A stretch of 64,000 nucleotides of DNA from Norana najaformis (taxonomy: Eukaryota > Annelida > Clitellata > Crassiclitellata > Hormogastridae). The DNA is taken from the NCBI GenBank assembly GCA_964023275.1, contig OZ029917.1, positions 25,982,505 through 26,046,504 on the forward strand, in the 5' to 3' direction. Positions 22,657 through 33,567 of this stretch are shown here, one piece after another. Under the pieces are notes generated by a model, which had not been told where the DNA came from, searched no databases, and was given only the letters and a program-made list of their open reading frames with translations. Within the stretch, counting starts at the first letter, position 1. Every line of letters begins with the position of its first letter. Made by a program: the position numbers and the translations under genes.

Positions 22657-25600
22657 CTGCACAATCAACAACAAAGCAAATATAAATACAACCACCCCTG
22701 CTGCTGCTACTAATACTGCTACTACTGCTGCAAATAGCCTGATTCATTCAACTTTTTATGATTTGTTAGTGTCTCTATTATTATTACAATTATTACTATT
22801 ACTTCACAATCTTTTACCCTGCCACAATCATTATGAAAGCTCAATCTGAACAATAATTAAGAGCCCAGTCCAGATCAGGACAGTAACCGTGCATCAGTAT
22901 CATCAACATCAACTCATGATTATCATAGTCATCATCACTATGGTAAAGTGAATCACTTCAGTCAATGGGCATGTGACTGTGACTCAAAAATTGGCCAACA
23001 AGGATGAGGAAGACTATTTGCTAAATATTGCTATTATGCTAAAAAAATATGCAAAAAGTCAAAATCAAAGACATGAAGAGTTATTACTTTGGCCTTTGAT
23101 TATTCACAGGATAGGAATGTTAATGAATCCTTTTAGGCCATGTATGAATAATGCATGATGGTCTACAAGACTAACATGTTGTGCGTAATTAATATTGTAC
23201 AATGAGTCACTTTGTGTACCAGAAATAAGCAAAGCAACATGAAGCCACAGGCAATTAACCACTTCTCTGAAATTATTGGACTGACCTATTGTAGCTTGTG
23301 AAGGGTGGTTGGGTGTTGTCAACTGAGTACTGGTGGTGGGTGGCACTGTTGTCCCTAAATGATGATGTTGAGGACCAGGGGGCATTCACTTCAGACAAGA
23401 GCAGTGATCCGCTTCCTCCTGCATATCCGTAGCCGCGTGGCCCAAACATTCTTCCGTAGCATGACTGGCAATATATCTGCTTCTCATGCTCACTGCAGCG
23501 ACTTGGCTCCAATGATTTTGAACAACTCTCTGTAAACAGAACAATTTTCACATCCTTTTTCTACACCACTTCTGAACAACATGATAACCACCCATCATTT
23601 GGATCATGCATGCATCATCATTCATCTTAAAATAACAAGCACTCATCTACATTCATGTTTCAGTACATGTGAGAGGGTGCTAAAGGGAAAGTCTACACGA
23701 ATGCCCAGATACAAAATCACACAGATCAAATAATTAAAGTTCATTTTGCTGCTTTTCAGCACTTTCTATTTCTCCATATAATATCCTTTCTGCTCTCTCA
23801 GGTGCTTTCCCACAAATGACAACTTTTCAGTCAGTATTAGATAGACCCACTGTCTGACTATTAGACACCCAGTCACTGTAGTCAGACTATCACAAAGGTT
23901 AAAACTCACACAACTGTCTAATTCCTGCGCTATAATGAGAGGCAACAAATGTATCTGTATGTACTCTACCTTTATTTGTACTAGCTCAGCAGATAATTCA
24001 CAAAACATCAAGACATATTATCATAATTCACAAAACATCAAGACATATTATCATATCGCAGGGGATTTCAACACTAAGGTTGGCAAAGACAGCAACACCT
24101 GGAGTGGCACCACTTGTAAATACGGATGGGGAGACAAGAATGACAGCAGAGAGAACTCCTTCAGTTCTGTGCTACAAATGACTTGCAGCTAGTGAATGCT
24201 TTCTTCGAAGAAAAGAAACCACAAAAGAAATGAACGTAAACATCACTCGACGGCAAGACACAACTTGATTGACTATATCATAATAAACAAATGACGGAGC
24301 TCAAACATGACAAATTGCAGATCATTTGATGCACAAATTGGTTCAGGTCACTGGCTAGTAATTGCCAACTTGAAGCTGAGACTAAGGACTGAAATCCTAC
24401 CAACAGACAACATCAAGAATGATTCCAAGAAACTGAAAGATGAAGACTTTCAACAGAAGTATGAAGAGGAAGAGACACATAGGAACACAGAAATCAGCGA
24501 TCAAGGCAGCATATCAGACAAAGTGCTAGAACTTGTGAATGAAAGAATAAAAACAACAAACTAAAACTAATAGAATAAACACAACAAACTAAAACTACAG
24601 ACTGGAAAAATTTAATGGGCTCACTAAAGAAATTAGAAGGAAACCACAGAGACAAAAAACAACTGGATGGAGCAATAACAGAGAAGCAGAAGATGCTTTA
24701 AAGATAAATAGAATGCAGGAAGTCTACAGTAAGATATGCTACATAGTGAACAATTCAAACTCAAAGTTTTATCAATCAAAGACACAAATGCTGAATTACT
24801 AGAAGATGAAGCATATGTACAGAAATGATGGAAGAAACACTTCAAACAACTCCTAAACATCAACACACATAACAACTGTACATTTCTTGTAGAGTTGCCC
24901 AAAAATAACTCAGATGAACACAGATGCCAAACTTTCTCTGAGAAGAGGTAAGAGGTGTGATCAGCAAAATGAAGAAGAAAAAAGCAATACGCAAGGACAG
25001 AATCAGAAGTACTTCAAGGAGAAGGAGAAGCAGTTGTTAAAGTCATTCATTCCCTTGTTACAAAGATTCAAGTGGAAAAAATACCAAAAGAGAGGTGAAA
25101 ATGGACAATTGCCCCCATATACACAGAAAGGGAGATCTACAAAAACACAAAAAATTACAGAAGTATTATCCTACACAGCATACCACCAAATTTTTTTACT
25201 AAAATGATACAAAACAGAATGAAACAATATGCTGACAGAGCACTTGGAGAAGAACAAGCCAGGTTCAGACCAGGAAGAAACACAACTGATCAGCTATGCA
25301 AAGTGAGACAGATACTAGAAAATGCATTGAACACCACCAGAAAGTCTTCATAAACATCAAACAAGCATTCAACAGCACCGGCATGGTGGAATGTGGAGAG
25401 TGATGCAAAATGTAGACATACCAAAGAAACTGATCAAACTTGTACAAGAGACATATAGGAAATCAGCAAGTACAATAGATAAAATGATCGTGGAATGCTT
25501 CCAGATGAAAATGGGAGTACGACAAGGATACATCTTATCTACTAAAAGCAGTAATAACACAGCCTAAGCAACCACAAGGGAGGAATCCAACTATGTGGAG

Positions 25601-27675
25601 GGCTGGTGAATATACTGAATAACCTTCGATTTGCTCATGACATTTGCCTCCTCACTAGAAGCAAAACAGAACTGTGAGAATTACAGATAGGCAAAACCAG
25701 TAACAGATTCGGCTTACTGAATATAATGCAGAGAAAACTAAAACAATGGTTATTGAAAAAAACTAAGAAACACCAATAACTATCAGCATTCAAGGAGAAG
25801 GTATTGAACAGGAAGATCAACTCGTTTAAACTGGAGGTCTAATAACTGGAGATGGCAACAGTGAAAGAGACATATAAAGAAGAACTGGATGCACCTCATA
25901 AGCAGTTGGAGAAATGAGCAGGATATGGAGAAGCAGGGAAATAACAAGGCAAGAGTATATGAGACAATGATACAACCCATTTTCCTCTAAGAATCAGAAT
26001 GAAATGAGTTGGCTAAGGAAAACTGCAGGAATTTTAAGACTACAGAATATTAGAAAAGATGACATAAAACAATCTTTAGATATTCAAACAACTCTGCTGG
26101 ACAAAGTCATTCAGCGAAGACTCCAGTGCTTAGGCCACGTGGAAAGAATGCCAACTGTTCAAATCCTACACAATGCACTGCATGCACGATTCAAAGGAAA
26201 AAGCAGCAAAGGAAGACTAACAATGCACTGAACAGACAATATAAGCAAAGACATAATAAGACTCTGACTGAACAAGAGAGGAGTTCTGGACTTGACAATT
26301 GACCAGAAAAAAGGAGATAATTTATTTGCACCCATTGCTGCCAAATAGATGGCATCAGGAACTGGTGATGATGATGATGATGTTCTAGCAGAAAATAATA
26401 TCTTGGGCATAGATGTAGATGACTTACGACATTTGAAGCATAGTCTGTGCCACTTCCTCTTCAAAGCCTTGACCTCTTCTGCAAAGTAGACCCTTTTACC
26501 ACAACTAGGACAGCACTGCAGGTCATCACGGTTGATGCCGGATACAGATGAGGTCCTGGCATGTTGGGAAGGACAGGACTCGAGCGAAGGACTGGAGCAG
26601 GATGAAGAAGAGGCAGAAGGAGATGCTCGGTCAGCCTGCTCAATGTCAAGGGTGGTTGGAAGGACAGCCCCCGAAACGAATCCATAGACGCGAGGACCAC
26701 AGGTCTTCCGGAAGCAAGCAGTGCAAAGGACATCGTCATTGTTCTGGTTGTAGTTGGTACTGTCCAGTCTCTTTTTGCACTTGGCTAAAGGTAAGACCAG
26801 AAACAACAGGAAATTAGGTCAATTCAGATGAATTGTTGTTCATTGATTTCACTCTTAGAATTCATCCATTCATCCATTCCAGTACAAACCAAGCATATAT
26901 CCATCTATCCATCTGGTACTCTTGCACTGGGTAAACTCCAGAGACATTACTCATCACTGATGGGCACTTACAACCGCACTGCACTCCTGACAATTAAGTT
27001 TTTTTATTCTGCAGTAATTACCACACACCCATGTAATAAACAGAGATCATTCTAATATAATAAAACTGTCATTCAGTAAAAGGCAGAATTGGTGGCCAGC
27101 GACTAATAATCACATCTCAAACTAAGTCAGCTTCATGGGGTGCAATAAGCTTTGAAATATAGTTTGACCAGAACACTCAGACACACGTAAGTGAAGGTAG
27201 AGCATTTTATGTCTCAGCATTGTTCTCAGCATTGTCCCAGATGTCACATGATACACCAAGTGTATGGCTATTGGTCAAAGTGCCTTAAAACATGTCTGAT
27301 AGTCGTCAGTACACACTGGTGTCTCTCTCTAGCAGACATTATTAAAAAGCACGTGATCACTGAAAATTGGAATGCCAGACTGAAAAGCATTATTAGTTTT
27401 AATTTGGTTGCCAAGAATAGCAACTAAGGCGTCAGCATGCTTATGCCAACATCAGAGATATCCTGTTTCCTTTGAACAGACGCACTCTGCACCAACTGCC
27501 TGGTGGAATGTAAGTTCACAAGTCATAACGGTTCTAGGCTATCAAAATCATCTCTGCAGGGGTCCGTCCTTGCAACAAGCATGCAATACAGATATGCTGG
27601 TCAGTTCAAAGAACTCAAGTTCAAGCAGGGACAGGTGATGGAGGTCATGAAGAGGTCATGGAGCTGATGAAGATG

Positions 27676-27713
<38 letters not shown>

Positions 27714-30700
27714 TGCTGGTGCTGACAATGACGATAAATGACAAAGATGACACACATATAAGAATGATGATAATACTGATGACAAAATATGATAATAAGG
27801 AGCAGAAGAAGGAGGTAAAGAGAATAATGACATTAAGCTCTGAGGAGAGATAGAACATGTTGACAACAACAAGAATGTTGATAAAAGTGACGATAATGAG
27901 GAGGAGAATGACGATATGAAGTACTGGATTGAAAAGAATTATAAGGACAAAGATGATGATACGGATTATAATCTTACTGCACGTGAAGCAGCGTGTGTGC
28001 CATGTCTTCCCAAGCGCCTTCTTCTCTTCATTGAAGTAAACAGAATCATTGCATCGAGGACACTTTGGTGCACCCTCAGCTTTGACCTCCACCTTGTCAC
28101 ACTGGTACGACAATCCTGCATCAGCGACAGTACCAACAAAACCCAGTCAACTTTCATGTCCCCACTCTCAAGCAGGCTTAACATTTTCTAATTAAAACTG
28201 TATTACTCAATTTCTGTTTACATCCAACAATCATTTCTTGTTCTGTTCTAGTTTTAAGCTTTAGTACACATTCAATGTAATACACAAAATGCGGCATTCT
28301 ATTTTTGTCGACTTTGTTAAGCACCTTGCTACTAATGGTGGGAATGGTCATCATAATGCAATATATATATATAAGCACAGCATTCTTACAACTCTGTACA
28401 ATACAACACATCACAATATGACATACCACAATACAGGACAACATGATGCATCACTGTATCACTTACATCTTAAATGACCAACCCTGTTTAACATACCCTA
28501 TTCATTTAAGAATCAATGTATGTTATATTTGCTATTAGCTTGTAAGCCTAGGGCTATAGATAAGGTTTGCTAAGCAGAATGAACAAACAGACAATCTTGT
28601 CTTATCCAGTGACTAAATGACTAAACATGCCCTAATCCCTGGGAGTTATCAATCAACTGGCCCTCGCAGTCACAAAGGAATGCAGACATAAAACTACATA
28701 AAGACAGTCCTAATGGTTATATAAACCCCGGTCTCTAAACGATGGTGGTGCCACTGTTTAAGTTTAGGGGCTAGGCCCTGAAATGCCAAAGGCAACAGCT
28801 GGCAGGGCCTGCATAGGAACTACCGATTTATGAAGCTTTGTTAGGATTTCTAACCCATTTCATTTCCATCATGTGAAAGTGGATTTCATCTCAAGAGATG
28901 GCACGGATGGGAATATTCCAGAAGAGATAACTCATTCTTGCACAGCCTTAGCCACTATAAATTTTTGAAATTTTATAGTAAATATTTAAATCAATAGATT
29001 CTATAGTGCAGTTTAAGGAGAAATCTGAGTACTTTTGTCGACGTTTGAATTCAATGAAAGAGGAAATTCCTGGCATTTCAGAACAAGCTATTCTGACACA
29101 TTGGAGGGCAAATTTGATAGATGTTTCAGTTGAGTGATTTTTGCTGCAACTTTGACCAATGTTTTGCATTCATTTGAGAAGCATCACACATCTACCTGTT
29201 TCTCTAATCAATGACATAATGCATCTGGATTTTGCTTTTGCTATCAAAATTTGTAGCACCTTTCATAGATAATTCAGGTATACTCAATACTTGTCATGAG
29301 GTAAGAAAACAGGTCACTAAACAACACAGTGACATTACCAGGATCAAAGTTCATAGCTAAGCACTGGAGCCTTGAAGCCCTCAACAGAAGGACACTGCAG
29401 AACAGGGATGGCTGACCTCCTTACAGATTTTGAACCTGTATCCAATTTACTAAGCTCTAAATATGCCTACACAACTGTGAAATAATGACATGCGTAAGTC
29501 ATTAACAGCGGTGCAACAGTCAAGTACACTGGGTTTGTTTCATAAGTTACAGAAGGCACTATATATTATATATTTACCAATGGGATTGTATGCACAGATA
29601 TAATAGCCATTGCCTATGCCCCCCGTGGGCTCTCTGGTGGAGCCTGGGCACAGTTATGGTGGCCAGCAATGTTGAGGTACTTTAGTTGCAGATCGGAGCA
29701 CTGTAGTGCAAGGGCCGTGCCACTTGTGGCTGAATATTTTTCAATCTTGATTCATGCATTTGTACTGGGTTGTCACATTTGGGGAGGGAGGCTCTGCAGA
29801 AATTTTGGGCTTTAGCTGTCATTTCCACTGATGTCAAGTACACTGGGTTTGTCAGCAGTCTTTCACAGGAACATTAACATTGCTACAGACAACGTAGGCT
29901 TTCTAGCATTGACAGTTGGTCATATTACATTACAAGAATGTTCTTCACCAATTTCCTATTTCAAGATGATATTAGTAACCAATTCTTGGTTACAAGAACA
30001 GTCAGAATAATTACAAGATTGTTGGTATTGGCGTATCATGATACTGGTAAAATATGGCAGGTTATCACCCATTTATTACAAGCCTCTGTTAACAACAGTC
30101 CTCAAAAGCGTGGCTATGAAAATTAAGAATCTTTTGGCTGAAGTACAGACAATACAATGACAATATCACAAGGCAATCTTCCCTTGTAGATCACACGGCT
30201 TGAAATCAAATTGTAAAGTTCACATGACACAACGGGAACATCTTGATAACCGATTTTCAAAGCTAACATCATTGCCTTCATAACTGATTCAATTACTGTC
30301 ACTTATTCAAGTTATTCCCAGTCACAAGTGTATTACCACAACTGATTCCCAAGTAAAAGATTATCTTCAAAACTGATTCCAGTCACAACAGTATCGTCAA
30401 AACTGATGCCCAAAAAACGAATATCTTCATAGCTGATCCCCAGTTAAAATAATACCTTCACAACTACTTCCCAAATCAAAGACCGTTCATAGCTGTTCTG
30501 ATTGTGGTTTAAACCTTAACTACACAGCCCATGGCATAAAATCTAGCACAGATTAACGAAATTTTGTTCAACCAAAGCAGAGTACGAAAATCTGAGCAAG
30601 CAAACACCTACCGGTTTTTTCTAGTTCGCCTGATAACAGTTTCAACAAATCATTCGTAGTTTCACAGGGGTCACATGCAAAACGCAGACTATCATGCCTA

Positions 30701-30807
30701 ACAAAAGGGAAACTGTCCTGTTTTACTTGAACAAAATGCCCCAAACTTTGTAAAAAATAGTTTTTCACAACTCTCTTACCTGTGGCGCCGAAAGTAAGTT
30801 TTCCCAT
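22428..30807 (-). CDS. Two-LIM-domain protein of the CRP / muscle LIM group (five exons)
   Basis: Adaptor protein; relatives (CSRP1-3, Drosophila Mlp60A/Mlp84B) act at Z-discs, actin filaments and in the nucleus of muscle and other cells. Exons 30612-30807, 28115-27978, 26784-26428, 23529-23286 and 22656-22428 join in phase to give 387 aa. LIM1 uses C84, C87, H105, C108, C111, C114, C132, C135; LIM2 uses C203, C206, H224, C227, C230, C233, C251, C254. Both have the exact C-x2-C-x17-H-x2-C-x2-C-x2-C-x17-C-x2-C spacing, and each is followed by the CRP hallmark (CGPRVYGF, FGPRGYGYAGG). The inter-LIM linker is serine-rich. The C-terminal ~75 residues are Tyr/Pro-rich, unlike the short end of vertebrate CRPs, and the N-terminal 65 residues are unknown to me. 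An in-phase donor at 30779 would shorten the protein to 331 aa. A decayed RTE LINE fills intron 3. Confidence 0.88.
23286..23529 (-). CDS. LIM gene exon 4 (residues 232-311)
   Basis: SCSKSLEPSRCSEHEKQIYC QSC completes LIM2, followed by YGRMFGPRGYGYAGGSG and a Ser/Asn/Gln-rich stretch ending TSYN plus two bases. Acceptor TTTACAG, donor GTCAGT. Confidence 0.92.
23993..24052 (+). repeat. Perfect 30-bp tandem duplication
   Basis: The unit beginning ATAATTCACAAAACATCAAG is present twice without a mismatch, immediately before the first recognisable base of the RTE LINE at 24053. Confidence 0.9.
24053..26382 (+). mobile_element. RTE-like LINE, endonuclease to 3' end, decayed
   Basis: Starts in the endonuclease domain (IAGDFNTKVGKDSNTWSG), then pieces of the linker and reverse transcriptase (QARFRPGRNTTDQL near 25255; MIVECFQMKMGVRQGYILS near 25485), then YNAEKTKTMVIEK, RLQCLGHVERMPTVQILHNA and a (GAT)n tail near 26365. 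Frames change many times and stops are frequent; it is 5'-truncated. It lies in LIM intron 3 antisense to the gene, with the tail about 46 bp from the exon 3 donor. Confidence 0.88.
26428..26784 (-). CDS. LIM gene exon 3 (residues 113-230)
   Basis: KCKKRLDSTNYNQNNDDVLC finishes LIM1; a serine-rich linker follows (SPSASSSSCSSPSLES), and then CPSCGKRVYFAEE...WHRLCFKC opens LIM2. Acceptor CTTTAG, donor GTAAGT, phase 1 out. The donor is about 46 bp from a LINE tail. Confidence 0.92.
27678..27711 (+). repeat. CT dinucleotide microsatellite
   Basis: An uninterrupted CT run of about 32 bp in LIM intron 2. Confidence 0.95.
27978..28115 (-). CDS. LIM gene exon 2 (residues 67-111)
   Basis: LSYQCDKVEVKAEGAPKCPR and on to WHTRCFTC: the first zinc module of LIM1. 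Acceptor TGCAG, donor GTAAGA, phase 1 out. The open frame past the donor runs into intronic simple sequence. Confidence 0.9.
28116..30611 (-). other. LIM gene intron 1
   Basis: About 2.5 kb with no recognised gene or transposon. It holds a degenerate tandem repeat at 30275-30495 and a 20-bp word, GTCAAGTACACTGGGTTTGT, repeated near 29519 and 29832. Confidence 0.55.
30275..30495 (+). repeat. Degenerate ~31-bp tandem repeat
   Basis: The core AACTGATTCCC recurs as ACAACTGATTCCC (30338), AAAACTGATTCC (30370), AAAACTGATGCCC (30400), ATAGCTGATCCCC (30430) and ACAACTACTTCCC (30461), with AGTC/AGTTAAAA..TATCTTCA between. Confidence 0.6.
30612..30807 (-). CDS. LIM gene exon 1 (residues 1-65), two possible donors
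   Basis: MGKLTFGATGKRVVKNYF... to ...LLSGELEKT, then G|GTAGGT. A stronger donor, ACAG|GTAAGA, lies inside at 30780, giving a 28-nt exon (MGKLTFGAT plus G). Both donors end in phase 1 with G, so both join exon 2 as Gly-LSYQC. I do not recognise the 56 residues that separate the forms. It was chosen as exon 1 because exon 2 has no ATG of its own and the phase fits. Confidence 0.6.
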
Positions 30808-31017
30808 TTCGACTATTAAACTTTTTCCGAATCGAAAACTTCAGAAGAAATTCCGAAAGTCCAATCCTTCAGAAGTTGTCCTAATGTCCTCCGCGCTACT
30901 AATCTCGGTCGAATGTTACCTTAATATTATTGCATGCACAAAACCGCCTACCCCTTAAGAACGCGTCCTGCCGTTGACAAGAGCTCGTTTAGCAGTGCAC
31001 CTCAGGACTCGGCCCAC

Positions 31018-31030
31018 GTCGTTTATATTA
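31018..31030 (-). promoter_or_regulatory. Possible TATA element of the LIM gene
   Basis: The minus strand reads TAATATAAACG about 215 bp upstream of the LIM start codon. It is the only TATA-like string I found in the first 300 bp; no transcription start is shown by the sequence. Confidence 0.25.
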
Positions 31031-32682
31031 TGATAACCCTTGCGGCCTTACGTCAGTCAGTCGGCGGTTACGAGTGGAGAGCAGCGAGAATGGTCGGGTA
31101 TTATAAAACTCACAGGGTCCGCGGACTGTGTTGCTTGATTGTTAGCTAGTCGAACGATTACAACTCGTAGGCGAATTTCCGTATACGGTTGCGCCGTTGG
31201 CATACCAGGGAATTTTTAGGTGCGAGTCGTTTCGAGTCATAAATAAGTTAGTCACCAAATTGGAATTTCACCGGTTGGTGATCCCTGACGACAGCGGCAT
31301 AGTTGGCGGTTTTCAAATTCAAATTAGACGGAACATAGCGGCCTGTGGTTGGTCGGGCGTATTGCGCGTCCGTGTCTGTATGTCTGCGTGTCCTCGTTTG
31401 TGTTGGTGTGTCAGCGTGTGTATGTGTTGACTTAGACTGGAGGTGATAGTAATTCCATTTCCAGAACAGTGGGAGAGGTGAGACAGACAAACGGAGAGAC
31501 AGATAAAGAAAGAGACAGACGTCTCAACAGTGACTAAACTAAGGTCGGCGAAATAATTCGATTGTCTATTTAATCAGGTGAATGGGGTCCAACCTGTGTT
31601 ATTGTAGGCCTGCAGTGCACACATTTGTTACGCTGCATCAGTCTCTTCGAAGCCTTCGAAGAAGCCTACTTGTTCCTTATTAATCTAGGACGAAGAAAAC
31701 ATGTCTCAACCAACCATTCTGCCCCATGAAGTGTAAATGCCCCCTTCATCCCTCGGCAGCCCGTTATCCGTTTTCACAGATCATCCGAAGTATCAATATA
31801 TCAATATGAACATTTGAATCGCCATATGTAGTCTTTTTGTTCGCAGGCCTTCTGGCGCCGACACTTTATCTTGAATTGTTTTGTTTGAAGGTTTTAATTA
31901 CTGCGGCGGCTTCTCAGCTTATAACCATAGAACTGATGGTTAATTAGAAGCCAACAGCGAAAGGCCTTTAGCGCAGGAATGCAGACCGAAATCATTGGCT
32001 TCTATATAACAGCCTATGGACCGAAACAGGAGCGTTTTCTTTACGTAACCTTGTATATGCCTATGCCAACAGCGACGTCTTATGATAGCCTGTTTGGGTG
32101 ACTGGGACAGAGCCCCCAGTGAAGTCCAGGGGTTGGACTTCAATGGGGCCTCTGCACCAGTCACAATTTGTTACAAATTCTTACAAATGATGAAGTTGAG
32201 ATTTTTGTTAAAAAATACGTCATTTGGGGCTAGTTTTTTTGCACTACTTTTAGGTTTTTACATTGTATTCTAGTTCGTATTTTTGCAACACGATGTTCTG
32301 CGCAACCTAACAAAAGCTGACAAAATTTTATACTCAATTAGCGACACTTCAGAAGACCCGCCGACAAATCTGCAGGAGAATTGAGGGCTCCCATAATTAA
32401 ATTGAATTCTTTTACATCTAAAATAGTAATTGTTTTATAATATCCATGGAGGCATGTACAACTTCTAATGTCCACTACTAACAAAGATCTTATAGGCTAG
32501 CTTTAGAAATGAATTTGAATGATAATTGTGCTGCAGAGTAATTTTTACCAGCAAATTACATTTGGCACTTCATGACTCACCTAGACACTGAGTTCACTGA
32601 GAAGAAAGAAGGGTAGACGACCTACGTCAGCAGAGGGTGGCTCCGAGCGCCCGCTTCCGAGGTTTGACTCGACCTCTGACAA
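31031..32682. other. Intergenic, nothing recognised
   Basis: No coding similarity or repeat family seen, apart from CTTCGAAG-type short palindromes near 31650. Confidence 0.5.
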
Positions 32683-32919
32683 ATGTTAACAGCCCACCGA
32701 GTTCATTTGTTACCACCGACACAGTGGGATTTTTCAGATGCTGGAACTAAAGGATTGATTGCTGCAGTTCTCTGGAACGAAAACGTGGACTACCTGGCTT
32801 TAGTGAGAAAAATGGTGGCGCTCAAGGTTTTAAATGACACGGCGGAGAGAAGAGTAAAGCTTGTTCAGGATTTCAATTCAATTCTTACAAATGATAATAT
32901 CCATAATATAATATTCTAA
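32683..32919 (+). pseudogene. Orphan ORF with an 'NDTAERRVKLVQDFN' stretch
   Basis: A 78-residue open frame, MLTAHRVHLLPPTQWDF... ALKVLNDTAERRVKLVQDFN SILTNDN. The DTAER.VKL..DFN..LT pattern reminds me of a motif in uncharacterised proteins of several invertebrates, probably linked to mobile elements, but I cannot name a family with certainty. There are no neighbouring exons and no promoter signs, so it is more likely a fragment than a working gene. Confidence 0.3.
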
Positions 32920-33272
32920 AGCTGAATAACAATCTGAACTGATGCTGCACTAAAGACAAGCAAGCTCAAGTCAAATTTTATGATTGAACTTGCTGTTGTT
33001 GACTTCTTACTACTTTATTGCAGTAATCTATTATTTATAGTTTAAGTCATACTAGAGTACATACTTTGTTGTGATTGTGTGCTGATTTGCGTTTGTTTGC
33101 CATAAAGTCGTGATATGTGGTATAATAATACACCCAGAAATCTTTGATCAACTTGTGAAATCTCTAGGCTAAATGTTGCTTCATTTGGCTGAAATTTTTA
33201 CCATAATAGTTTTTTTTAACATATGGACTGCAATGAAGAGTTCCAGCATGGAACTTTAAAAACTTTGAACCA

Positions 33273-33319
33273 CCCTAATATATAATGTATTATGCCAATA
33301 TGTATACTATATATTAGGG
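33273..33319. repeat. AT-rich hairpin (12-bp arms)
   Basis: CCCTAATATATA at 33273-33284 and its exact complement TATATATTAGGG at 33308-33319 could form a stem with a 23-base loop. Nothing else marks it as a transposon end. Confidence 0.6.
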
Positions 33320-33510
33320 TTCAAGATCCCTAAATGTTCCCATATATCTATATATATCCTAAAGATCCTATTATATTATGGATCAAGATCCCAAGATCAG
33401 GGGAACTGGCTTAACTGGCTAGGTAATAAATATGTAATGTAGGCCTACACACACGTACATGTTTACACTAGTGAAAATATCATATTGAGAGAGGCAGCGT
33501 CTAAAAATCA

Positions 33511-33567
33511 AGTAAACTTTAGCGACCGTGTGGCATCGACTGCTCATTTTTCAATGAAATTACAACC
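33511..33567 (-). mobile_element. SINE fragment S4
   Basis: TTTAGCGACCGTGTGGCATC and TGCTCATTTTTCAATGAA match the 3' body of the SINE family; only about 55 bp remains. Confidence 0.5.
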
